DNA of 64,000 bases from Caballeronia sp. LZ062 (GTDB lineage: Bacteria > Pseudomonadota > Gammaproteobacteria > Burkholderiales > Burkholderiaceae), in the NCBI RefSeq assembly GCF_031450785.1, contig NZ_JARTWB010000003.1, positions 1 through 64,000 of the forward strand. The letters are read 5' to 3'. Shown one piece after another: positions 35,601 through 42,323 of the stretch (positions are counted from its first letter, which is position 1; each line of letters begins with the position of its first letter). The position numbers and the translations under genes were made by a program. The notes beneath the pieces are model-generated. The model was not told where the DNA came from. It did not search any database and saw nothing but the letters and a program-made list of their open reading frames with translations.

Positions 35601-35691
35601 AAGGTGTGGGCGTCGCGGCGAGACGCGCCCGCGCCGAAGCGGGCATCAGGTGGATCGGCTTGACTAGACGGTCGGTGGCTGAGTTGAGCAT
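32650..35691 (-). CDS. Fused FAD-binding / Fe-S 2-hydroxyacid dehydrogenase (DLD2/GlcDF-like)
   Basis: A 1013-residue flavoprotein. Residues about 60-280 form the FAD_binding_4 (PCMH) domain with ILARGAGTSQCGQTVGEA and GMAGNNSCGSRSMEYG; about 290-545 the FAD-linked oxidase C domain, ending KGAYSGEHGDG and RLFDPDNRMSPDR. The Fe-S region starts NNNGHCRKFDAGTMCPSY (from Cys602) and has CVSCKGCKRDCP (Cys664, 667, 670, 674). Two CCG domains finish the protein (PLCCGRTF and SCCGMAGSFGYE). This equals GlcD plus GlcF or D-lactate/D-2-hydroxyglutarate dehydrogenases in one chain. It should oxidise a D-2-hydroxyacid to the 2-oxoacid and pass electrons to the respiratory chain. The substrate is not known. 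Confidence 0.93.
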   Translation of the reverse strand: MLNSATDRLVKPIHLMPASARARLAATPTPLQARLQRELKGDVLFDRASRGRYATDASIYQIMPVGVVVPRDQDDLRLALDIARAQGASILARGAGTSQCGQTVGEALVIDTTKWLNNIVDFDKDARTVTVEPGVVLDHLNAWLKPHGLWFPVDVSTSAQCSIGGMAGNNSCGSRSMEYGIMVHNVEAIDAILADGHEARFSKLSAMQLDARMRDLVDGVRGIAMRERDELRERVPKVLRRVAGYNLDLFDCQSPLPFSDEEPNLAHLLVGSEGTLAFSRQLTLKLSPLPAHKTLGVVNFPSFYDAMDMTQHIVKLGPVAVELVDRTMIDLAMSNPSFRPVIEKALVGNPEAVLLVEFAGAERDTQLMKLAQLVELMGDLGLPESVVKMPEPGPQKALWEVRKAGLNIMMSMKGDGKPVSFIEDCAVPLEHLAQYTGRLTEVFRKHGTEGTWYAHASVGTLHVRPILDMRRDGANKMRAIAEEAAAMVREYKGAYSGEHGDGLCRGEWVAWQYGPRINEAFRDIKRLFDPDNRMSPDRIVAPPQMDDAALFRFPPSYRERAFEPKLDWSAWNVTRDPSTGEEGVAGSGGDLTGGLAKAVEMCNNNGHCRKFDAGTMCPSYRITKDEQHLTRGRANTLRLALSGQLGDDGQGLASQDVKDVLDLCVSCKGCKRDCPTGVDMARMKIEARSAWTARYGLRMRERLIAFLPRYAPFASRMPLLVSAFETNMPRTARWLKAKLGLAPQRAFPRIKRPFLSEPSSSPRASATKEVLLFVDTFNNYIEPENARAAQRVLQAAGYTVHLNTKTGERPLCCGRTFLAAGLVDEAKAEARRTLDTLLPYVDRGVAIVGLEPSCLLSLRDEFLGYGYGDAALKASELSFLFEEFLVRERSAGRFDLALKPIDKPNALLHGHCHQKAFDAVRPIETVLGWIPDLEVRTIESSCCGMAGSFGYEAEHYEASQAMAELSLLPAVRKARDADDAIIVADGTSCRHQIADGAQTEAWHVARVLERALA

Positions 35692-35723
35692 CGTCAGTGT
35701 CGATAGGAAGGCCGTGGTCTATT

Positions 35724-35765
35724 GAATGCCTAATGCCGAATGCTTAATGCCGAATGCCTAATGCT
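35724..35765. repeat. Six tandem heptamers (G/T)AATGC(C/T)
   Basis: Six head-to-tail 7-base units alternating GAATGCY and TAATGCY fill the short gap between the hydratase stop (35766) and the FAD/Fe-S dehydrogenase start (35691). The array runs into the TTCATTCAAAATGC sequence that contains the hydratase stop codon, so it may have grown from the recurring ATGC element. Confidence 0.85.
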
Positions 35766-36557
35766 TCATTCAAAATGCAACTGAACCGGAGGAAGACCGT
35801 CGATTGCGCCGAGCGCGGTGCCAGGCTTGTCGGGAAACGCCATGCCGGTGTACGAACCCGCTGTAATGACCGTGCCTCTCTCGACCGCAAGTCCACGCGA
35901 TACCGCGTGGTTGATCGTCCACGCCAGCAACCGGCGCGGGTCGCCTGCGGGATTGGCGGGCGTGGCGTCGAAGAGCGGCAGGCCGTCATAGGTGAAGGTC
36001 ATCTTGGGCGATATGAAGGCGAACGCCTCGTCGTACGGCACACCTTCACCGACAACCAGCGCGCCGTGGTTCTGCAAATCGGCCAGCTGCCAGAGTTTGT
36101 CGACATCCGGCCACGCAGCGAAGCGGCTCGCGACCACTTCGATTGCCGAATGAATGCAATCGACCGCCGCCATGACTTCCGCGTCGCCGTAGGGGCCGCG
36201 GCCGGCCTCGAAGCGGCGGTTGAACGTGAACGCTACTTCCAGTTCTAACGCGGCTTTCCCGAACGCCTGCATCGAAAGACGCGCGCCAGATCGATGCACG
36301 CCGTCGGCCGGCAGGAGCGCACCCTGGATAGGACCGTCCGCTGACTTCGCGCCGACCTTCCAGCCGCCGATCCCGCGAGCATCCTTGGCAACGGCGGCGC
36401 TCGCCGCAAGCGCGCGCAACGTCGCCTCTTGCACAGCGTAGGCTTCGTCCGCGTTGGAAGGCCGGGCGCTCTCCGGCAAGGTATCGAGCTTCGCGCGATG
36501 CGCCTTCGCCTGCAAGAAGAGCCGAGCGGTCGAGGCAGCGTCGAACCCGGCGCTCAC
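35766..36557 (-). CDS. 2-keto-4-pentenoate hydratase / fumarylacetoacetase-fold protein
   Basis: A 263-residue member of the hydratase/decarboxylase branch (MhpD-like) of the FAH superfamily. GIGGWKVGAKSADGPIQGAL starts the fold; GKAALELEVAFTFNRRF carries the E-x-E metal ligands; HSAIEVVASRFAAWPD and LADLQNHGALVVGEG follow; VITAGSYTGMAFPDKPGTAL closes it. The GTG at 36557 overlaps the aminotransferase stop by four bases (GTGA); the frame stays open upstream but lies over the other gene. Likely hydration or decarboxylation of an unsaturated 2-oxoacid. Strong coupling to the aminotransferase suggests they act on one carbon skeleton. Confidence 0.9.
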   Translation of the reverse strand: MSAGFDAASTARLFLQAKAHRAKLDTLPESARPSNADEAYAVQEATLRALAASAAVAKDARGIGGWKVGAKSADGPIQGALLPADGVHRSGARLSMQAFGKAALELEVAFTFNRRFEAGRGPYGDAEVMAAVDCIHSAIEVVASRFAAWPDVDKLWQLADLQNHGALVVGEGVPYDEAFAFISPKMTFTYDGLPLFDATPANPAGDPRRLLAWTINHAVSRGLAVERGTVITAGSYTGMAFPDKPGTALGAIDGLPPVQLHFE

Positions 36558-37774
36558 GCGGCCACCTTCAGATCGGGCTTTGCGACGTGGCTCGTCAGAT
36601 AGTCCATCGCCGCCGCGACGCCGCTGCTCTCGAGCGCAATGCCCGCGAGCTTCAGCCCCATCTCGCAGCCCGTGAGCGCTGCCATGAGCGTGAGATCGTT
36701 GCAATCGCCCAGGTGCCCGATGCGGAACATGCGATCCTTCAGCTTGCCGAGGCCCGTGCCCAGCGACATGTCGAAGTGTTCATAGATGAGCTTGCGGACG
36801 GCATCCGCATCGACGCCTTCGGGCATCATCACGCCCGTTAGCACAGGCGAGTACACGGCGGGATCGGCGCACTGAATCTCGAGTCCCCAAGCAGTGACGG
36901 CCGAGCGGCACGCAGCGGCAAGGCGCTGATGGCGCGCGAAGACGTTGTCGAGACCTTCGCCCAGAATCATGTCGAGTGCTTCGAGAAGGCCGTACAGCAG
37001 GTTCGTGTTCGGCGTGTACGGCCAGTAACCCTGCTTGTTCATCTCGATGATCTCGCTCCAGTCCCAGAACGCGCGCGGCAATTTCGCCTTCTTCGACGCA
37101 TCGATCGCTTTCTGCGAGACCGCGTTGAAGCTGATGCCCGGCGGCAGCATCAATCCCTTCTGTGAACCGGAAACCGTGACGTCCACGCCCCACTCGTCGT
37201 GGCGGTAGTCGGCGGATGCGAGGCCCGAGATGGTATCGACGAGCAGCAGCGCGGGATGATCCGCCGCATCGATTGCACGGCGCACCGCCGCGATGTCCGA
37301 CGTCACGCCGGTCGACGTCTCGTTATGCACGACGCAGACCGCCTTGATCGCATGCTGCGTGTCTTCGCAGAGACGCTTTTCGATCATGTCCGGCTGCACC
37401 CCGCGACGCCACCCTTCGATACCGGGCAAGCCGAGAAACTCGGGCTTGAGGCCGAGGTTCTCGGCCATCTTTCTCCATAACGTTGCAAAGTGGCCGGTCT
37501 CGTACATGAGGACGGCATCTCCCGGACTCAGCGTGTTCGAAAGCGCCGCTTCCCACGCCCCCGTTCCCGATGCCGGATAAATGACGACGGGTTGCGTCGT
37601 TTTGAAGATGCGCTTGACGCCGTCGAGCACCTTCAGGCCTAGCGCTCCGAACTCCGGGCCCCGGTGGTCGATGGTCGGATAACTCATTGCACGCAGGATG
37701 CGATCGGGTACCGGGCTCGGTCCCGGGATCTGCAAAAAGTGACGGCCAGCGGGGTGGAAGTCGAGCTTCAGCAT
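36554..37774 (-). CDS. Class V aminotransferase (serine/alanine-glyoxylate aminotransferase-like)
   Basis: A 406-residue PLP enzyme. FLQIPGPSPVPDRILRAM opens it as in serine-glyoxylate and alanine-glyoxylate aminotransferases; SGTGAWEAALSNTLSPGD binds the cofactor phosphate; VVHNETSTGV, LLLVDTISGLAS (Asp at the pyridine nitrogen) and VSGSQKGLMLPPG (the Schiff-base lysine) follow. The C-terminal domain has GTGLGKLKDRMFRIGHLGD. AAAGGACG stands upstream of the ATG at 37774. It is the first gene of the island, divergent from the GntR gene. It probably removes the amino group from the imported substrate with glyoxylate or pyruvate as acceptor. Confidence 0.92.
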   Translation of the reverse strand: MLKLDFHPAGRHFLQIPGPSPVPDRILRAMSYPTIDHRGPEFGALGLKVLDGVKRIFKTTQPVVIYPASGTGAWEAALSNTLSPGDAVLMYETGHFATLWRKMAENLGLKPEFLGLPGIEGWRRGVQPDMIEKRLCEDTQHAIKAVCVVHNETSTGVTSDIAAVRRAIDAADHPALLLVDTISGLASADYRHDEWGVDVTVSGSQKGLMLPPGISFNAVSQKAIDASKKAKLPRAFWDWSEIIEMNKQGYWPYTPNTNLLYGLLEALDMILGEGLDNVFARHQRLAAACRSAVTAWGLEIQCADPAVYSPVLTGVMMPEGVDADAVRKLIYEHFDMSLGTGLGKLKDRMFRIGHLGDCNDLTLMAALTGCEMGLKLAGIALESSGVAAAMDYLTSHVAKPDLKVAA

Positions 37775-37798
37775 GAGAGCGCGTCCTTTGAAATTGAA

Positions 37799-37813
37799 TT
37801 TTGAATGCAAAAT
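37799..37813. repeat. ATGC element, 15-mer copy 1
   Basis: TTTTGAATGCAAAAT, 25 bases upstream of the aminotransferase start. An identical 15-mer lies at 37932-37946, at the other end of the same divergent gap. Confidence 0.7.
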
Positions 37814-37850
37814 ACTCTAACGCAGTGCTCAGTAGCGGCAAAGGATTTAT

Positions 37851-37866
37851 TAGGCCAAATGGCCTA
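37851..37866. promoter_or_regulatory. Candidate GntR operator, 16-bp palindrome
   Basis: Perfect palindrome TAGGCCA-AA-TGGCCTA in the middle of the divergent gap between the aminotransferase (37774) and GntR (37938) genes. Its symmetry and position fit an FCD-type GntR operator controlling both directions. Assignment is by position only. Confidence 0.45.
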
Positions 37867-37931
37867 GGGATAACCCGCTGACGGTTTTCTGTGCTTTCGG
37901 TGAGCTAGAATTGCCTGAACCGATCTTGAGG

Positions 37932-37946
37932 TTTTGAATGCAAAAT
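37932..37946. repeat. ATGC element, 15-mer copy 2, over the GntR start codon
   Basis: TTTTGAATGCAAAAT identical to 37799-37813; its internal ATG is the GntR start codon (37938). Confidence 0.7.
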
Positions 37947-38684
37947 CTGGACATACCTGAGAGCCGCCTGCCGTCCGCCCTGCTTCCGAAGCTGGAACGA
38001 CTCCGCCTGCATGACACGGTGGTCGACAATCTGCGCAGCTTCATCGTCGAGGGGTTGCTTGCGCCAGGCGTCAAGCTGAACGAGCGCAAGCTCTGTGAAA
38101 CGCTGGGCATTTCACGAACGCCATTGCGTGAAGCCCTCAAGGTATTGGCCGCAGAAGGGTTGATCGACATTGCGCCCAACAGAGGCGCCTCCGTCGCGCA
38201 GATGAGCGACCTTGAGATCCGCGAGATGTTCGAGTTGATGAGCGGGCTCGAAGCGTTCTCCGGCGAATTGGCATGCGAACGCATCACGCCTGCCGAGATC
38301 GCGGATATCAAGGCATTGCACGAAGAAATGGTCCAGTGCCGCGCGCAAAACGATCTGTCCGGGTATTACGCGCGCAACCGGGCCATCCACGACAAGATCA
38401 ACGAGGCGGCACGCAACACCGCTTTGCGGCAGACGTATGTGTCGATCAACCGTCGCCTGCAGGCGCTGCGGTTTCGCTCGAATTTCCAGACGCCGAAGTG
38501 GGACAGCGCCATCCGCGAACACGAAGAGATGCTTGCGGCGCTGGAAACACGCGATGGACCCCGCATGGCCGCCATCCTGCGGCGGCATCTTTTGGGCAAG
38601 CGCGATGCGGTGCTCGCAGAGCGCACGCTTACGACCGTCAAGCCCGCCGCGCCGGCAAAGCGCCGCACCAAGGACGCATTTTGA
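37938..38684 (+). CDS. GntR family regulator (FCD domain) of the catabolic island
   Basis: A 248-residue regulator. The winged helix spans about residues 22-90: LRSFIVEGLLAPGVKLNERK, LGISRTPLREALKVLAAEG and NRGASVAQM. The FCD domain follows with EMFELMSGLEAFSGELACE, RNRAIHDKINEAARN and REHEEMLAALETRD, whose histidines would bind the metal/ligand. A basic tail PAKRRTKDAF ends it. It is divergent from the aminotransferase gene, so it most likely represses the six-gene island until the substrate or an intermediate binds. The start codon lies inside one repeat copy and the stop codon inside another (TTTTGAATGCAA, 38679-38690). Confidence 0.92.
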   Translation: MQNLDIPESRLPSALLPKLERLRLHDTVVDNLRSFIVEGLLAPGVKLNERKLCETLGISRTPLREALKVLAAEGLIDIAPNRGASVAQMSDLEIREMFELMSGLEAFSGELACERITPAEIADIKALHEEMVQCRAQNDLSGYYARNRAIHDKINEAARNTALRQTYVSINRRLQALRFRSNFQTPKWDSAIREHEEMLAALETRDGPRMAAILRRHLLGKRDAVLAERTLTTVKPAAPAKRRTKDAF

Positions 38685-38959
38685 ATGCAACATGCAGGCA
38701 TCAGTGCGACCGGTAGCTCGCACGCGGACGATCTTCACCAACCTTCGGACGCTATCGAGTGATTCTATAAGGTCCGCGGCACTGTGCGCGTAGGTAAGAA
38801 AGCCGCGAGCGCAGACGCGATGGTGGCGCTGATGACCATGTTCCCGTCCATGTGATGTCATCACGAGAACATGGTCCGATTCCACGGTTCCCGGACAGCG
38901 AGCAAAAATCAGCGCCGTCACGCCACATCAGCATTGGCATTCATAATTCGGCATTCAGC

Positions 38960-39883
38960 ATGGATTCGACCCCAGCCGCCGGCGCGGCCATCATCGAACT
39001 GCCGTTCACGCGCCCTTTCGATTGGACGCGCTTATGCGCCTTCATCGGCAGACGAGCATCGGCGGGCGTTGAGACGGTCGAGCGCGGCGTGTACCGTCGC
39101 GCTATCGAATGGCGCGGCGACGACGGTATCGTCGAGGTGAGGCCGCACGAGCGCAAGCATCGTCTGATCGTGACGGTGCAAGGCGATGCGCGTCGTCACA
39201 TCGACGAGCTTGCACAGCCGCTGTCGCGCATGTTCGACGTCGATGCTGATCCGCGTGTCATCGGTCAGTCTCTGTCGCGCGATGCGCTGCTCGCGCCGCT
39301 CGTCGAGGCAGCCCCTGGACTGCGTGTGCCGGGCGCGTGGTCCGGCTTCGAGCTGGTGGTGCGGACCATCGTCGGGCAGCAAGTGAGCGTGAAAGGCGCA
39401 TCGACGATCATGGCACGCATCGTCCAGCGCGCCGGGCGCCGCATCGACGGTCATCCGCATGAAGGCACAGCATGGCGGTTCCCTACACCCGCCGAACTGG
39501 CCGCCGCCGATCTGCAGCAAATCGGTATGCCGGGAAAGCGCGTCGAGACGGTGCAGCGGTTCGCGCAAGCCGTCGCGACGGGCGCACTGCCGATCGACAC
39601 GCCGGGCGTCGACCGCGAGGGCGTGAAACGCGATCTGCTCGCCATGCCCGGCATCGGGCCGTGGACCGTCGGTTATGTCGCCATGCGGGCGCTGCGCGAC
39701 CCCGACGCCTGGCCGGACGCCGACCTCGTGCTCATGCAGGCCATCGCACGGCACGATCCTTCGCTGACCACACCTCGTCAACAGCGCGCGTATCCGGATC
39801 GCTGGCGACCGTGGCGGGCTTATGCCGCAATGCATTTGTGGAACGGAGTCGCCATGCAAGCCGGACGCGCCAAAGGCGGATGA
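38960..39883 (+). CDS. alkA: DNA-3-methyladenine glycosylase II (AlkA-like)
   Basis: A 307-residue helix-hairpin-helix glycosylase. An AlkA N-terminal beta domain (IIELPFTRPFDWTRLCAFI, AIEWRGDDGIVEVRPH) is followed by the glycosylase fold with PGAWSGFELVVRTIVGQQVSVKGA and the HhH motif LLAMPGIGPWTVGYVAMRAL; the catalytic Asp is expected at WPDADL (about residue 255). It removes alkylated purines such as 3-methyladenine. No methylated-DNA transferase or Ada gene lies beside it. The ATG at 38960 is preferred over the frame start at 38852, whose extra residues do not look conserved; no strong ribosome site is seen at either. Confidence 0.9.
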   Translation: MDSTPAAGAAIIELPFTRPFDWTRLCAFIGRRASAGVETVERGVYRRAIEWRGDDGIVEVRPHERKHRLIVTVQGDARRHIDELAQPLSRMFDVDADPRVIGQSLSRDALLAPLVEAAPGLRVPGAWSGFELVVRTIVGQQVSVKGASTIMARIVQRAGRRIDGHPHEGTAWRFPTPAELAAADLQQIGMPGKRVETVQRFAQAVATGALPIDTPGVDREGVKRDLLAMPGIGPWTVGYVAMRALRDPDAWPDADLVLMQAIARHDPSLTTPRQQRAYPDRWRPWRAYAAMHLWNGVAMQAGRAKGG

Positions 39884-40079
39884 TTTTGCATACGGTCGAT
39901 TGTATGCAGCATGCCGGTCCATTGCATACCAAATGCGACTATGCATTTATCTGGCGCTTCGGGCTGGCCACAACGTGATGGTGGCCTTCATCATGCTTCC
40001 ATCCCATGCGGCCGATGATGCACGAAATGCGAACGCCGTCGAGGCGTATAGTCTGCTTCTGGCACGAGCGGAGAACATC

Positions 40080-40517
40080 ATGAACAACGAAACATGGCAG
40101 TATCAAGTGCGCATCCGGCTCGATCCGCACTACGCAGACCTCGCGCGCAAGGACCCGCACAATGCTGCGCTGTCATCGCTCAATGCGCTTTTGGAGAAAC
40201 ACGACGCCGAACTCAAATGCCAGTTCGACGCCTTTGCCGAGTACGTGGCCGAGGCCGAGCGCGAAGGCACAGAGCACTATCCGTTATATCGATGGACGCG
40301 TGAGACGATCGAAAATCCCGTGAAGAAGGCGAAGTATCTCCAGGCCTTCACCTTCTACGTGCGGGGCGCGGAGGTGTACGACAAAGCGCTAGCCGATGAT
40401 CTGGAAGCCGATCTCGTCGCGCTTAAAGCGCAATTCGGCGACGCCATCATCGACATCAGCAAATTCGACACTAACCCGGCCAGCAACCCGCAGCCGCCCT
40501 CGTATGACAAGGCTTGA
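40080..40517 (+). CDS. Hypothetical protein
   Basis: A 145-residue acidic soluble protein with GGAG before its ATG. It reads WQYQVRIRLDPHYADLARKD, then mostly helix (SLNALLEKHDAELKCQFDAFAEYVAEAE), HYPLYRWTRETIENPVKKAK, and YVRGAEVYDKALADDLEADL, ending in a Pro/Asn-rich tail. The frame extends upstream to 39822, but that part overlaps the alkA gene and is not credible. Not a family I recognise. The gap before it (39884-40079) is packed with ATTTTGCATAC, TTGTATGCAGCATGCC and TTGCATACCAAATGC copies. Confidence 0.7.
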   Translation: MNNETWQYQVRIRLDPHYADLARKDPHNAALSSLNALLEKHDAELKCQFDAFAEYVAEAEREGTEHYPLYRWTRETIENPVKKAKYLQAFTFYVRGAEVYDKALADDLEADLVALKAQFGDAIIDISKFDTNPASNPQPPSYDKA

Positions 40518-40546
40518 GAGCGGGTGCGGTTGACGCGCATACCGCC

Positions 40547-41073
40547 ATGCAGGGCCGCAAACAAGTCATACTCGAAGCTGCCCTCGCCACTCTGTGGGAG
40601 GAAGTCGATTTGGGCTTTACACAGCCGCGCGTCGCAAAGCGCGCGGGGGTGCGCCAATGCCACCTCATCCACGATCTTCGGACGCGGGTCGAGCCCGTCG
40701 CTCGCGCAGCCATCAACGGTCAGTTCGATGCACGTGATGCAATCGCGAGCGAATCATCGCCGGCAGTCACGGCAGCATCCATCGCGGCCGCCAATGCGAC
40801 GCGAGAACACGCGCGTCCTCATGCCGCTCGCGCAAGCCTCGGAGGAAGAACCTTCGATACGCAGTCTGTTCCGCGAGTTCGCCGATGCCATCGCCGCGCG
40901 CTTCATGCGAATGCTCAAGCCCTGGGCCTTGCGGTCAACAAGGTGCATATGGCCATGTCGTGGGAGCCGCGGTCGTCGATCTCGCGCTTCGACGTTCGAA
41001 TAGCAAGCGGCAAGCAAGCGCCGCCATCGAAACACTCTTCGCGTTGATCCCGCCTGTCAGTGGACGCAAGTGA
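40547..41073 (+). pseudogene. Decayed TetR/AcrR family regulator
   Basis: Parts of one TetR protein lie in three frames in the right order. 40547 onward: RKQVILEAALATLWEEVDLGF, TQPRVAKRAGVRQ (the helix-turn-helix) and RAAINGQFDARDAIA. About 40800-40920, next frame: TRVLMPLAQASEEEPSIRSLFREFADAIAARFMRML. Then the first frame again, ALGLAVNKVHMAM, and a third frame to 41073, VVGAAVVDLALRRSNSKRQA and ETLFALIPPV. At least three frameshifts are needed to join them, so no full regulator can be made. It follows the gene at 40080 with almost no gap. Confidence 0.75.
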
Positions 41074-41262
41074 CTCAGGCGTCGCGTTGAACGAAGCGCA
41101 CGACGACACTGTGCGCGATTCGTCGGACAGATGACGGCGTCCAGCCAGTACGCGCGACATCGCATGAAACAAGTTTGCGCGGGACTTCGCTGTGGCGTTC
41201 TCCTATAGTCAGCCCGTCGCCACATGCAACATCGAGTGGCTCACTGATCGAGGAGAAACACT

Positions 41263-42129
41263 GTGAACGCAAGATTTCAAATCACTGACTCGTGCTCTTC
41301 GAAGGCGAGCTTGCGCTGGCTGCTGATCGTGGTGGCGACCGCGATGCTCGCGCTCTCGAGCGGTTCGGCGTTCGCGGGCTGGGCGCGCGGCGGCACGGCA
41401 TACACCGGTCGCGGCGCGTATAGCGGCGCGCACGTGGGCTCGTGCGGCGGCGGGAGCTGTTCGCATGCAGGCGGCGTCATGAACCCGTGGGGCAGTGTCG
41501 CGACGAACTCCGGTACGGTCACGCGCACGGCCCCGGGCCAGTTCTCAAATTCAGGCACCGCTTACGGCCCGTACGGACGTTCAATGCAGCACGCCGGCGA
41601 CACGAGCTGCGCCAGTGGGTCGTGCGCCCACACAGGCGATATCACGGGCCCGAACGGCAAAACCGCAGCGACCGCGGATACGGTGACGCGCAGCGCGCCC
41701 GGGCAATTTTCGTCGTCGGGCTCGGTCACGGGACCGAACGGCAATACATCGACGCACACTGCATCGACGAACTGCGCCGGCTACACATGCAACCGCTCGG
41801 GCACCAACGATACCGCGAGCGGCGGCACGGTCACGCATGCCGGAAGCGCGAGGAGCGTCGCGCCGGGCGTCGTCGTCACGTCAGGCACCGCCACTGCCTC
41901 CACTGGCCCGCACAGCACGACGGTGGTGGCAAGCGGCACTGTTAGCGGCACCGCGGTGGTCGCCGTGCCGCCGCCGTCGTCGACCGTGGTGGTCGCTCCG
42001 CCGCCGACGACCGTTGTCGTAGCCCCGCCCCCGCCGCCTGCGATGTACGTCGCTCCGGCGCCGCGTCCCGCCGTATGGGTTCCGGGGCATTGGGCCGGCA
42101 CCGTGTGGGTTCCGGCGCACTGGGCTTGA
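41263..42129 (+). CDS. Secreted repeat protein with Pro-rich tail and W-P-x-H-W end
   Basis: A 288-residue exported protein; GTG start with GAGGAGA upstream. The signal peptide is LRWLLIVVATAMLALSSGSAFA. Two full repeats and a partial third follow (about residues 60-200): each has SC-x-H-x-G, a GP/NP-x-G, TVTR-S/T-APGQFS-x-SG and a closing Cys pair region. The next 80 residues are Val/Ala/Pro-rich (VVAPPPTTVVVAPPPPP), and the end is VWVPGHWAGTVWVPAHWA, a Y/W-x-PGHW motif seen in many proteobacterial surface proteins. The paired cysteines suggest disulfides in each repeat. Function unknown; surface or envelope role likely. Confidence 0.8.
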   Translation: MNARFQITDSCSSKASLRWLLIVVATAMLALSSGSAFAGWARGGTAYTGRGAYSGAHVGSCGGGSCSHAGGVMNPWGSVATNSGTVTRTAPGQFSNSGTAYGPYGRSMQHAGDTSCASGSCAHTGDITGPNGKTAATADTVTRSAPGQFSSSGSVTGPNGNTSTHTASTNCAGYTCNRSGTNDTASGGTVTHAGSARSVAPGVVVTSGTATASTGPHSTTVVASGTVSGTAVVAVPPPSSTVVVAPPPTTVVVAPPPPPAMYVAPAPRPAVWVPGHWAGTVWVPAHWA

Positions 42130-42323
42130 CGGGGTGATCGAAACTCCCGGAACCAGCGGACTTACGCTATCGAAACGAAGCCGACGTTCTGGAGCGCGAA
42201 GATCAGTGCCTTGCGGACCCAGCCGCGTCCGCCGGAGGTCACGAACTCATGACCACTCGTGCTTTGTCATGAGGTCAGCGTCCGGACCAAAGACTCGTAG
42301 GGCCTTCGATCTTTCTCCGCACT

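Noticed and set aside
35701..35780. CRISPR array
   Set aside because: The units are 7 bases and directly adjacent, with no spacers and no cas genes nearby; it is a simple tandem repeat.
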